DNA from: Phycisphaerae bacterium
GTDB taxonomy: Bacteria; Planctomycetota; Phycisphaerae; Phycisphaerales; UBA1924
Reading direction: 5' to 3'
NCBI GenBank assembly: GCA_030432255.1
Contig: JAUIHS010000011.1
Span: 1 to 64,000 of the forward strand
DNA: 64,000 nt
Made by a program: the position numbers and the translations under genes. A model generated the notes under the pieces. That model was not told where the DNA came from and ran no database searches. It saw only the letters and a list, made by a program, of their open reading frames with translations. Every line of letters begins with the position of its first letter. Position 1 is the stretch's first letter. Positions 24,907-33,419 of this stretch are shown here, in pieces.

Positions 24907-26943
24907 TCAGTCTTCCTCGTCCTTCGGCTTGTACTCAGCGACGATCGTGGCCTGCACGTTCGGAGGCGTCTGCTCGTCGTGGCTGTAGTCCATGGTGAAT
25001 GAGCCCTGGCCGGCGGTCATGGACTTGAGTTGGCTCGAATACGTCGCCATTTCCGCGAGGGGGGCCTTGGCGTAGATGATGCACATGTCGCCGGGAAGGT
25101 AGTCGGTGTTCTGCACCTGGCCGCGCTTGCCGGAAAGGTCGGAGTTGATATCGCCCATGGATGATGACGGGGCGGTGATCTCCACGTCGACGAAGGGCTC
25201 GAGCAATACCGGGCGGGCCTTCTGCACAGCGTCGATGAAGGCGCGCTTACCCGCGGTGACGAAGGCCACTTCCTTCGAGTCCACCGGGTGGTGCTTGCCG
25301 TCGTATACCGCCACGCGCACGCCGGTAAGCGGGTAGCCGGCAACGGCGCCGCCGGAGAGCACCTGTCGGACGCCCTTCTCGATTGCGGGCATGAACTGCT
25401 TGGGCACCGAGCCGCCGAAGGTCTCGTCGGCGAACTCGAAGCCGGACTCGTGGTCCTGCGGCAGGGGTTCGATGCGGAGGTACACCTCGCCGAACTGACC
25501 GGCACCGCCCGTCTGCTTCTTGTGACGATGATGCCCTTCGCCCTTGGAGGTGATCGTCTCCTTGTAGGCAATCTTCGGCGGCTTCGATTCCAGTTCCAGC
25601 TTGAAGCGATTCTTCAGCCGCTCCATGATCACGCGCATGTGCAGTTCGCCGATGCCACGGCAGACGGTCTCATGCGTGGCGGCAACTCGATCAACGATGA
25701 AGGTCGGGTCTTCCTCCATCATCTTGTGGAGTGCGGAACTGATCTTGGCCTCGTCGCCGCGGGACTTGGCCTCCACGGCGAGGCCGAACATCGGCTTGGG
25801 CATTTCGATGGCCTTGAACGCGATGTGCTCATTCTCGGTGTGGAGTACCGAGTTGAAGTGAAGTTCATCGATCTTTGCGACACCGACGATGTCGCCGGCG
25901 ATGGCGCTGTCGGTTTCCTTGTGGTCTTTGCCATGCACCTTCAGGAGGTGGGCGAGGCGAACGGGTTTACGAGCGTCGCCGACATGGATGGAGTCACCCG
26001 CTTTCACCGTGCCCTGATGCACCCGGAAGAGCGCGAGCTTGCCGACGAACTGGTCGGTCGAGACCTTGAAGACGTGCGCCACGGCTGCCTTGGAGGGGTC
26101 CGGCTCGGCGTGCCATTCCTTCTCTTCGTCACCGACGAGGAAGGGGCGGGGATTGCCTTCGAGGGGGCTCGGGCAGAGGTGCGCGAAGGCGTGGAGCATC
26201 TCGGGGACGCCGGCGCCGCTGCGGGCGGAGACAAAGAGGATCGGTGTGATGTGACCCTCGCGAAGCGCCTTCTCGAAGGCATCGTGCAGTTGCTTCGCTG
26301 AGACTTCGCCCTTCTCGAGATACACCTCCATGAGCGCCTCGTCCGTCTCGACGCATTGGTCAACGACAGCGGTGTGGGCGTCGGCCACGGAGGAGAAGGC
26401 GACCTCGCCGTCCGTTTTCTCCCAGATGTCGACCACACCGTCGCCGGCCTTGTTGGGCAGATTGATGGGGAGGCAGCCGGAGCCGAAGGCCTCCTGGAGA
26501 TTGCCGACGAGTTCCTCAAGATCGGGGATGTGCTCCTCGATCTTGTTGACGATGATCATCCGCGGCAGGTTGCGCTCTTCGCACCGCTTCATGATGCGGC
26601 GCGTCACGGTCTGGATGCCCTTGTCGGCAGAGACCACGATGCAGACTGTTTCGACGGCGGGGAGGCAACCCAGCGCTGAGCCGATGAAGTCGGGGAATCC
26701 GGGGGTATCGATGACGTTGAAGTGGCGGCCCTCGTGGTCGAAGTGCACGAGTGAGGAACTGAGGGAGTGCTGGTGCTCCTTCTCCTCAGGCTCGAAGTCT
26801 GTGACCGTGTTGCCTTCCTCGACCGAACCCATGCGTCCGATGGTGCCGGTGGCGGCGAGCAGCGCTTCAACGAGCGTCGTCTTGCCGACACCGGCGTGTC
26901 CCGTGACCGCAATGTTCCGGATGTCTGATGTGGTGTATGCCAT
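24907..26943 (-). CDS. EF-G-like translational GTPase (EF-G2 type)
   Basis: The protein has 678 residues. The ATG at 26943 has a good Shine-Dalgarno (AAAGGAGACGG) and is preferred to one 24 codons upstream. GTPase motifs in order: G1 G-H-A-G-V-G-K-T-T at about 15-23, G3 D-T-P-G-F-P at about 80-85, G4 N-K-I-E, then domains II-V of EF-G with H-x-x-D-S-K-E-V-A-F in domain IV and a normal C-terminus. It is the EF-G-like branch (FusA2-type), which is often present in addition to the canonical EF-G and whose role is poorly defined. The usual G4 Asp is Glu here (GAG codon), which could change nucleotide preference. Single-gene unit with a clear terminator. Confidence 0.92.
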   Translation of the reverse strand: MAYTTSDIRNIAVTGHAGVGKTTLVEALLAATGTIGRMGSVEEGNTVTDFEPEEKEHQHSLSSSLVHFDHEGRHFNVIDTPGFPDFIGSALGCLPAVETVCIVVSADKGIQTVTRRIMKRCEERNLPRMIIVNKIEEHIPDLEELVGNLQEAFGSGCLPINLPNKAGDGVVDIWEKTDGEVAFSSVADAHTAVVDQCVETDEALMEVYLEKGEVSAKQLHDAFEKALREGHITPILFVSARSGAGVPEMLHAFAHLCPSPLEGNPRPFLVGDEEKEWHAEPDPSKAAVAHVFKVSTDQFVGKLALFRVHQGTVKAGDSIHVGDARKPVRLAHLLKVHGKDHKETDSAIAGDIVGVAKIDELHFNSVLHTENEHIAFKAIEMPKPMFGLAVEAKSRGDEAKISSALHKMMEEDPTFIVDRVAATHETVCRGIGELHMRVIMERLKNRFKLELESKPPKIAYKETITSKGEGHHRHKKQTGGAGQFGEVYLRIEPLPQDHESGFEFADETFGGSVPKQFMPAIEKGVRQVLSGGAVAGYPLTGVRVAVYDGKHHPVDSKEVAFVTAGKRAFIDAVQKARPVLLEPFVDVEITAPSSSMGDINSDLSGKRGQVQNTDYLPGDMCIIYAKAPLAEMATYSSQLKSMTAGQGSFTMDYSHDEQTPPNVQATIVAEYKPKDEED

Positions 26944-27242
26944 GGCACCGTCTCCTTTGGTTAGAGCGGCGGGGGTGGCATAGCCCGCGACGTGACAACC
27001 GACCCGACCCGTCAAAGACGGTCAGGCTCCGGTCGGAGTTGTCCTGTCTGCGTCCGGCGCGGCGTCTATCCCACCATGCGGCCGCGATTGTTCAGGTCCG
27101 TTAGTTTAGACACTTTTCACCCCGCGCGAAGATCAGGTGACGCCCTTGTCGAGCGACTCTCGCGCCTTCTTGTTTGGTTTTTGGCGTCCGAGGTTGCCTC
27201 CCGGTCGCAACGCACCGGGCGAGTGGCGTATGCTTGGCGTTG

Positions 27243-28280
27243 ATGGCGAAACGAGGACCAAAGAAATCCCGGGGACCCCAGGGGCTGCCCCCGGGCCCGG
27301 CCTGCCGGGCGGCTCTGTACGTCGGCAAGGAGGCGTACCTGCGCCGAGCCAGGGTTGAAGCCCTGCGGGCGGCGATCGAGGCTGCCGGTGAAGAGGTGGA
27401 AGTGCTCACCTTTGACGGCACGACGGCGACACTGGGTGACGTCTTCGATGAGTGCACCAGCTTCGGACTGCTCCAGCAGTACAAGATCGTCATCGTCGAT
27501 AACGCTGAGGCGTGGGTGAAGAAGACGGAGGAGGACGACAAACGCCGCAAGCGCGTCGAGACCTTCATCAAGGAAGGGCACGTTCCCGACTCCGTGACGC
27601 TTGTCCTCCGCTCCGAGACGTGGCGGGCGGGCAATCTCGACAAGATCATCGCCTCCGTGGGCGTGATCCACCGCTGTGATGAAGTCTCGGAAGGAGAGGC
27701 CCGCTCCTGGGTCACCAAACGCTGCGAACAGCGACTCAACTGCTCGATCAAGCGGGAGGCGGCGGATCTCCTCGTCAGCCGCACCGGCCCGGATCTCGCC
27801 CGCCTTGCCTCCGAACTCGACAAGCTCTCGGCCTCCGTGGGAGCCGGTGGTGTCATCGGAAGTGACGATGTCGTGTCACTGGTGGGGGTTTCCGCAGAGG
27901 AAGAGGTGTGGCTGATCCAGTCCCTGCTCGCCCGGGGCAACGCCGAGGCGACGATCGCGAAACTGCACGACCTGCTGACTGTCTCGCGAGCCAGTCCCGT
28001 GCCGCTCTGCTGGGCCTATGCCGACATGTTCCGGAAACTGGCGCTGATCGCCGAACTGGTCGCATCCGGACAGGCCATGGGATCCGCATGTCGGGCGGCC
28101 AAGGTCTGGGGGCCGACACAGGACGCCGCCACCCGCCTCGTGGGGCGGCATCCCGTTCGGGCGTTCACCGATCTGGCGGCGGCTGCGGTCGAGGTCGATT
28201 CGCGCGGCAAGTCGGGCCGCGGGGATCAGGTCCTCGCCCTCGAGGTGCTGACCGTGCGTTTTGCAAGGCTTTTTGGCTGA
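27243..28280 (+). CDS. holA: DNA polymerase III subunit delta
   Basis: The protein has 345 residues from the ATG at 27243 (M-A-K-R-G-P-K-K). It matches the HolA family in order: an N-terminal Y-V-G-K-E-A-Y-L-R-R-A-R (the usual G-x-E-x-x-L/Y start), an acidic F-D-E-C-T-S-F-G-L-L-Q-Q-Y-K-I-V-I-V block, the central helical part with L-V-S-R-T-G-P-D-L-A-R-L-A-S-E-L-D-K-L, and V-S-A-E-E-E-V-W-L in the third domain. The delta subunit opens the sliding clamp within the clamp-loader complex. No Shine-Dalgarno precedes the start; a TATGCT hexamer lies 8 nt upstream. The ~300 bp between this gene and the divergent EF-G-like gene show no other feature. Confidence 0.92.
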   Translation: MAKRGPKKSRGPQGLPPGPACRAALYVGKEAYLRRARVEALRAAIEAAGEEVEVLTFDGTTATLGDVFDECTSFGLLQQYKIVIVDNAEAWVKKTEEDDKRRKRVETFIKEGHVPDSVTLVLRSETWRAGNLDKIIASVGVIHRCDEVSEGEARSWVTKRCEQRLNCSIKREAADLLVSRTGPDLARLASELDKLSASVGAGGVIGSDDVVSLVGVSAEEEVWLIQSLLARGNAEATIAKLHDLLTVSRASPVPLCWAYADMFRKLALIAELVASGQAMGSACRAAKVWGPTQDAATRLVGRHPVRAFTDLAAAAVEVDSRGKSGRGDQVLALEVLTVRFARLFG

Positions 28281-28353
28281 ACGACCGATCCTGATGGTTG
28301 GTGACTTGTTCCCGGCGCGGCGGAGTCCGTGCCTGACCATGCAGGATGCAGCC

Positions 28354-29550
28354 ATGTCAGAAATGCGCTTTGGTGTCGTTCTCTGTGACTTGATGCGATC
28401 GGGCGGCACGGCGCTGGTTTGCGCGGCCCTGTTGCTCGGCGGATGTGCCGGAACCGGCGAGTCAACGGATGTTGCTGCTCAACGGGCAGGGAACGCAGGA
28501 ACAACGACGCCGGGAACGGGGGAATCACAGGATGGGTATGAGGCGAAGATGCGCGAGATCGCGGCGGCCATGGACGCGCGCCGGACAGAGCAGGCGACTC
28601 CGAGGTCGGTGACAGCGCCGGGAGCGGCGTGGGACTTCACTCGTGAGCAGCCGCGGGAGATGGCGGAGCAGCCCCGCATTTCCGCGGGTTCGACCGAGGT
28701 GACCGTCGAGGATCCGATTCCGGAAACGCCGGCGTCACGGGGGGTGGGCGAACCGGCGTACGTTCCGACGCCGTCGGAATCCCAGTCCCGGCTGGTTCAC
28801 GAACTCGCAGGCGTTCTGCAGCGGCGCATCGCTGAAGCGCAGGACGTCCCGATGGATCTGCTGGTGCGACTGGCGGCGCTGGATGCGGTTGAGCCGGGCG
28901 TGTTCAACACGTACTTCCCGGAGGGCCGCGGCGGCTCGGCGCTCCTCACGGAGGACGAACTGGCGTTCCTCGTGCAATGGCGTGACATGCTGGAGTCGGT
29001 TCGTGCGACGGCGGATGAGGGGAGTTCATCTGTTGTCCGGACACTGATCGAGCGCATTGATGAAGGCGCTCGCGAGTTGACCGAACTGGATGACCTTCGG
29101 ATTCGCACGGCGCTGCTGTGTCGCCGGGTCGAGGCGATAGGTCGTTACGACGAACTTGATCGGTATGGTGACACCTACAAGATGGTCGCGGGTGCGAGCG
29201 GCGGTCACCGCGCGATCGTGTACGTGGAGCCGTTCCGCTTTTCGAATGAGCCCGCGAGTCGCAAGGGCGTGCCGGGCTATGCGGTCGAGATCGAACAGGA
29301 CCTGCTTCTGTATCGTCTGGATGAGCAGGCGGACATGCTGGCGTGGCAGTTCCTGGACCAGACAGTCTCCGAATTCTCGACAGTAAAGCGACAGGATTTC
29401 TTCCTGACGTGCGTCGTCAACCTCCCCCCGACACTGTCAGTCGGCAAGTACCGCCTGAAGGTCGTCCTGCGCGATCGTCATACCGGGGCGGTGGCGGAGG
29501 AGACGATCAACCTGGAGATGGTCGGGAACGCCGCGGCGTTGCGGGAGTAG
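28354..29550 (+). CDS. Lipoprotein of unknown function
   Basis: About 398 residues if the ATG at 28354 (AGGA 7 nt upstream) is used; an ATG at 28393 would give a shorter but still complete signal. A lipobox L-L-G-G-C-A-G predicts a lipid-anchored protein. Residues after the Cys are low-complexity (Ala/Gly/Thr/Glu) for ~120 positions, then a helical middle and a C-terminal beta-rich part (with Y-V-E-P-F-R-F-S-N-E and L-P-P-T-L-S-V-G-K-Y-R-L). No enzyme motif was recognised. It starts ~70 bp after holA, so co-transcription is possible, while moaA downstream has its own promoter-like box. Confidence 0.7.
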   Translation: MSEMRFGVVLCDLMRSGGTALVCAALLLGGCAGTGESTDVAAQRAGNAGTTTPGTGESQDGYEAKMREIAAAMDARRTEQATPRSVTAPGAAWDFTREQPREMAEQPRISAGSTEVTVEDPIPETPASRGVGEPAYVPTPSESQSRLVHELAGVLQRRIAEAQDVPMDLLVRLAALDAVEPGVFNTYFPEGRGGSALLTEDELAFLVQWRDMLESVRATADEGSSSVVRTLIERIDEGARELTELDDLRIRTALLCRRVEAIGRYDELDRYGDTYKMVAGASGGHRAIVYVEPFRFSNEPASRKGVPGYAVEIEQDLLLYRLDEQADMLAWQFLDQTVSEFSTVKRQDFFLTCVVNLPPTLSVGKYRLKVVLRDRHTGAVAEETINLEMVGNAAALRE

Positions 29551-29605
29551 CGGTGGAGGCTGGCTGCCCTCCAAGGGTCCTGAGCCGAGGGCTCTCCCCT
29601 CCTGC

Positions 29606-29611
29606 TACAAT
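29606..29611 (+). promoter_or_regulatory. -10-like box TACAAT before moaA
   Basis: TACAAT ends 6 nt before the moaA GTG start and no ribosome binding site lies between. If this is the -10 element, the transcript would start at or very near the start codon (leaderless). No convincing -35 is seen. Confidence 0.4.
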
Positions 29612-29617
29612 CCTGCG

Positions 29618-30673
29618 GTGTCAATCCGCCTCCCCATTCTGAGTGGTGGCTCGCCGCCCGAACATCCCAATGGCGGTGGCGGCGACCGGCTCGTCGACTC
29701 ATACGGGCGCACCATACGTGATCTGCGGCTGAGTCTCACTGACCGTTGCAACTTCAGGTGCACCTACTGCATGGAGCCCGATGTGCGCTTCAAGCGGAAG
29801 GTGGACCTGCTTACTGATACCGAGTTCGTTCGACTGGTGCACATCTGCGCCGGGTTCGGGATCCGGCGCGTGCGGCTGACGGGTGGCGAACCGACACTGC
29901 ATCCGACGCTGCCCGAACTCATCGCCGACATCAGTGCCGTCGGTCTCGATGACCTGTCGATGACAACCAACGGCTCCCGTGCGACGCCGGAGGACATGCG
30001 GACGTGGAAGGCCGCGGGCCTGCGCCGTCTGACCTTCAGCCTCGACACGCTGCGCGAGGATCGGTTCGCCTCCATCACGCGCTCGAAGACATCGGTGGCG
30101 ACGGTCCTGCGCGCCATTGGTGATGCCGTCGCGTCGGGCCTCACACCGGTGAAGGTCAACGTGGTCGTGGTGCGTGGCTTCAATGATGATGAGATCGAGG
30201 ATCTCGCGGCCATGGCGCGTGACTTTGACGTCGACATGCGATTCATCGAATACATGCCGCTGGATTCCGGTCATCAGTGGGAGATGAACAAGGTCGTGCC
30301 GGCGGGCGAGATCCTGGAACGGATCGAAAGACGTTTCCCATTGACATCGCGTGGGCGCGAGCGGATGGAGACGCCCGCCGCATCGTTCGTGTTTGCAGAT
30401 GACGGCCCGGGGCGCATCGGCGTCATTGCATCCGTGACGCGGCCCTTCTGCGGTGCCTGTTCGCGGCTGCGGATTACCGCCGACGGCAAAGTGGTCCCCT
30501 GCCTGTTCAGCCATGATGAGTGGGATCTACGGGGTCTTCTTCGCGGCGGCGTCGATGATGATCAGATCGCCGTCGCTCTGGCTGGTGCCGTGTGGTCGAA
30601 GACTGCCGGGCACCGCATCCGCCACGACGACTTCCGTCAACCGGATCGCCCGATGTCCGCGATTGGTGGTTGA
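29618..30673 (+). CDS. moaA: GTP 3',8-cyclase (molybdopterin synthesis)
   Basis: The protein has 351 residues, GTG start. The radical-SAM signature C-N-F-R-C-T-Y-C is at about residues 44-51, followed by the SAM-contact motif L-T-G-G-E-P-T. The second cluster-binding cysteines, special to MoaA, are in F-C-G-A-C-S-R-L-R-I-T-A-D-G-K and V-V-P-C-L-F. MoaA converts GTP to 3',8-cyclo-H2GTP, the first step of molybdenum cofactor synthesis. The C-terminal G-G dipeptide essential in MoaA is present (S-A-I-G-G). It sits directly upstream of an operon that encodes a molybdenum hydroxylase, which fits a shared need for the cofactor. The N-terminus carries a ~25-residue Gly-rich extension before the usual start of the fold. 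Confidence 0.95.
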   Translation: MSIRLPILSGGSPPEHPNGGGGDRLVDSYGRTIRDLRLSLTDRCNFRCTYCMEPDVRFKRKVDLLTDTEFVRLVHICAGFGIRRVRLTGGEPTLHPTLPELIADISAVGLDDLSMTTNGSRATPEDMRTWKAAGLRRLTFSLDTLREDRFASITRSKTSVATVLRAIGDAVASGLTPVKVNVVVVRGFNDDEIEDLAAMARDFDVDMRFIEYMPLDSGHQWEMNKVVPAGEILERIERRFPLTSRGRERMETPAASFVFADDGPGRIGVIASVTRPFCGACSRLRITADGKVVPCLFSHDEWDLRGLLRGGVDDDQIAVALAGAVWSKTAGHRIRHDDFRQPDRPMSAIGG

Positions 30674-30707
30674 TCGGCTTTCATGTGGCTTTGAGCCTCC
30701 TATGTGG

Positions 30708-30713
30708 TACGCT
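30708..30713 (+). promoter_or_regulatory. -10-like box TACGCT before the catabolic operon
   Basis: TACGCT lies 8 nt before the ATG at 30722 with no Shine-Dalgarno between, so transcription of the operon may begin close to the start codon. The same layout occurs before moaA, holA and the DUF58 gene. Confidence 0.4.
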
Positions 30714-30721
30714 TTTCCCTT

Positions 30722-31933
30722 ATGTCTTGCGTGACAGGGCTGACATGTATCAACTGCGGGGTTGGAGTTCCGGCGCCGGATTCGGCGGGGGTGTGTCCTC
30801 ATTGTGATGATCCGTTCTCCGTGCTGGATGTGCAGTACGACCTGAACCGGGTGGCGCGAACCATGACTCGTGTCGCCATCACCGCGCGACCGGCCAATCA
30901 CTGGCGCTACGCGGAACTGCTGCCGATCGACGGGGATGACAATGCATTCCGCTGGCCAGTGGGCTGGACCCCCCTGCTGTCGGCGGATCGACTCGCCGTG
31001 TGGGTGGGTGTGCAGGCACTGCGCCTCAAGGATGACGGGCGCAACCCCACCGGGAGTTTCAAGGATCGTGCTTCCAGCGTCGGCGTCCTGCACGCGCTCC
31101 AGGGCGGAGCGACACGCGTGGCATGCGCCTCGACGGGGAACGCGGCGAGCAGTCTCGCCGGATTCGCCGCGATGGCAGGTATCCCAGCCACGATCTTTGT
31201 TCCTCAGAAGGCACCGGATCCCAAGATCGCCCAGTTGCTGATCTATGGGGCGGACGTTCGGCGCGTGCGTGGCAGCTATGCCCAGGCGTACGACATGTGC
31301 AGCACACTGTGCGAGCGCGAGGGATGGTACAACCGGAACTGCGCGATCAACCCGTATCTCGTGGAAGGCAAGAAGACGTGCGGGCTCGAGCTTGCTGAAC
31401 AGTTCAGCGACGATCGTGTACCGGACTGGGTCGCTGTGAGCGTCGGAGATGGCTGCACGATTGCCGGGATCGGTCGAGGGCTTCAACAGATGAGGGCGCT
31501 GGGATGGATCAGTCGCATGCCGCGGTTGCTCGGTGTCCAGGCGGCGCATGTTCGCCCTGTGATGGAGGCCTTTGTCTCAGGCGCCCTTCCGGATCCGTCG
31601 AGTTGTGGTGCCACGATGGCCGACAGTATTGATGTGCCCGTGCCGCGAAACTGGCGCAAGGCGGTGCGTGAGGTGAAGGCTTCGGAAGGGGCGTTCATTG
31701 GTGTGACGGATGAGGAGATCGGCGCTGCGATGCGGGCGACCGGTTCGCTGGCCGGAGTCTTCGCGGAGCCGGCTGCGGCCGCGGCTGTCGCGGGTGTTCG
31801 TGCGGCCGTGGAGTCGGGTGTGATCGACTCCGGCGCTGATGTGGTGGCGGTGATCACCGGAAATGGATTGAAGGACATTCGCGGAGCGATGCAGGTGGCC
31901 GGTTCGCCGCGAGATGTGGAACCGATGGCCTGA
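30722..31933 (+). CDS. Threonine-synthase-like fold-type II PLP enzyme with zinc ribbon
   Basis: The protein has 403 residues (ATG at 30722; an earlier ATG at 30704 has no better context). A zinc ribbon made of C9-x-x-C12 and C25-x-x-C28 opens the protein, as in the threonine synthase family. The PLP lysine is K114 in N-P-T-G-S-F-K-D-R-A, and the phosphate-binding loop is S-T-G-N-A-A-S-S-L-A. Family members catalyse beta- or gamma-elimination and replacement on phosphohomoserine or related amino acids. No thrA/thrB genes are nearby; the first position in an operon of purine-type degradation genes suggests an eliminating (ammonia-lyase-like) role on an amino-acid intermediate rather than threonine synthesis. 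The substrate is not determined by the sequence. Confidence 0.82.
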   Translation: MSCVTGLTCINCGVGVPAPDSAGVCPHCDDPFSVLDVQYDLNRVARTMTRVAITARPANHWRYAELLPIDGDDNAFRWPVGWTPLLSADRLAVWVGVQALRLKDDGRNPTGSFKDRASSVGVLHALQGGATRVACASTGNAASSLAGFAAMAGIPATIFVPQKAPDPKIAQLLIYGADVRRVRGSYAQAYDMCSTLCEREGWYNRNCAINPYLVEGKKTCGLELAEQFSDDRVPDWVAVSVGDGCTIAGIGRGLQQMRALGWISRMPRLLGVQAAHVRPVMEAFVSGALPDPSSCGATMADSIDVPVPRNWRKAVREVKASEGAFIGVTDEEIGAAMRATGSLAGVFAEPAAAAAVAGVRAAVESGVIDSGADVVAVITGNGLKDIRGAMQVAGSPRDVEPMA

Positions 31934-31943
31934 CGGGAGCGGT

Positions 31944-33419
31944 ATGACGAAGTTGACGGTGGAGATGAACGAATCTGTCCTGGATCGCACGGCGCGGCGC
32001 TGTGCCGAGCGCGGGGTGCGCATCCCCACATTCGCCGAGTTGAATGACCCGACGTTGATGCCCGGGGAGGTACACGATCGCCTTCGCTCTGTAGGTCTCT
32101 GGGATGTCGATCCGGTGAATCTCTACCGGATCACGTGGCGGAACGAGCCGCGGGAGACGGGCGGTCTCTTCAACGACGGCAACTGGATTGAGTTCCCGCC
32201 GAGCCTGACGGGAGTGGACGCCCGGATCATCGGACTCGTGGGCAAGTGGTTCCCGACGGGGGCGCACAAGGTGGGCGCGGGCTTTGGATGCCTGGTGCCA
32301 CGGCTCGTGACGGGCGCATTTGATCCGTCGGCGCAGAAGGCGGTGTGGCCATCGACGGGGAACTTCTGTCGGGGTGGCGCCTTTGACTGCGCCCTGCTGG
32401 GCTGTCATGCGATCGGCATCCTGCCGGAGGAGATGAGCCGGGAGCGCTTCGAGTGGCTGGAGCAGATTGGCGCCGAGATCATCGCGACGCCCGGGTGCGA
32501 ATCGAACGTCAAGGAGATCTACGATGCCTGCTGGGATATCCGGCGCAACCGACCTGACTGCGTGATCTTCAACCAGTTCGAGGAGTTCGGGAATCCCGTG
32601 TGGCATTACCACGTGACCGGTCCGGCGGTCGAGCGCGTGGTGCGGCAGGCTGCGGGAGACGATGCGCGTGTCGCTGCTTTCGTCTCGGCCACCGGCAGTG
32701 CCGGCACGATTGCAACGGGCGACTACCTCAAGATGCGTGACTCCGGGGTCCGGATCACGGCTGCGGAAGCCCTCCAATGCCCGACGCTCCTGGAGTGTGG
32801 TTTCGGTGGTCATTCGATTGAGGGGATCGGCGACAAGCATGTGCCGTGGATTCACAATGTGCGCAACACGGACATGGTGTGCGCCATCGACGACCGGCGC
32901 TGCATGCGCATGGTTCGTCTCTTCAATGAACCCGCGGGGCGCGAAGCACTGGTTGCGAAGGGTGTTCCCGAGGCGCTGGTGAATCAGTTGGACACGCTGG
33001 GGATTTCGTGCATCTGCAATCTGCTGGCATCCATCAAGACGGCGAAGTACTACGGGATGGGCCGAGATGACGTCATTGTCACCGTGCTGACAGATTCGAT
33101 GGCGCTGTATGCCAGCCGGCTCGAGGAACTGCGCGCGTCCGAGGGGGTGTACGGCGAGCGGGAGTCGTGGCGTGATGTCGGCCGATGTCTCGATGCGGTG
33201 ACGACGGACCACCTCCGTGAGTTGTCACATCACGACCGCCGTGCACTGCACAACCTGAAGTACTTCACGTGGGTGGAGCAGCAGGGGCGGACCGTTGAAG
33301 AACTGGAACGGTTGTGGGATCCGGGTTTCTGGAGCGAGACTTACGCGCAGGTGGAAGAGTGGGATACATGGATCCGGGCATTCAACGAACGGGTGCAGAG
33401 TACAGGGAGCGGGACATGA
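31944..33419 (+). CDS. PLP-dependent fold-type II enzyme, subunit-beta-like
   Basis: The protein has 491 residues; GGGAG precedes the ATG at 31944 by 5 nt. The PLP lysine is K109 in P-T-G-A-H-K-V-G-A, like the G-A-H-K of tryptophan synthase beta, with a phosphate-binding loop S-T-G-N-F-C-R-G-G at 137-145. It is longer than cysteine synthases and belongs to a little-characterised branch annotated only as PLP-dependent enzyme. It follows the threonine-synthase-like gene by 10 bp and overlaps the xanthine dehydrogenase gene by 4 bp. Two consecutive but dissimilar PLP lyases suggest sequential steps or a heteromer. In the related E. coli-type selenium cluster this position is taken by diaminopropionate ammonia-lyase (YgeX), so an ammonia-lyase role is a reasonable guess. 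Confidence 0.75.
   Translation: MTKLTVEMNESVLDRTARRCAERGVRIPTFAELNDPTLMPGEVHDRLRSVGLWDVDPVNLYRITWRNEPRETGGLFNDGNWIEFPPSLTGVDARIIGLVGKWFPTGAHKVGAGFGCLVPRLVTGAFDPSAQKAVWPSTGNFCRGGAFDCALLGCHAIGILPEEMSRERFEWLEQIGAEIIATPGCESNVKEIYDACWDIRRNRPDCVIFNQFEEFGNPVWHYHVTGPAVERVVRQAAGDDARVAAFVSATGSAGTIATGDYLKMRDSGVRITAAEALQCPTLLECGFGGHSIEGIGDKHVPWIHNVRNTDMVCAIDDRRCMRMVRLFNEPAGREALVAKGVPEALVNQLDTLGISCICNLLASIKTAKYYGMGRDDVIVTVLTDSMALYASRLEELRASEGVYGERESWRDVGRCLDAVTTDHLRELSHHDRRALHNLKYFTWVEQQGRTVEELERLWDPGFWSETYAQVEEWDTWIRAFNERVQSTGSGT

Noticed and set aside
30722-31933. Housekeeping threonine synthase (thrC)
   Set aside because: The family fits, but the operon context is degradative and no thrA or thrB is near, so the name was not assigned.
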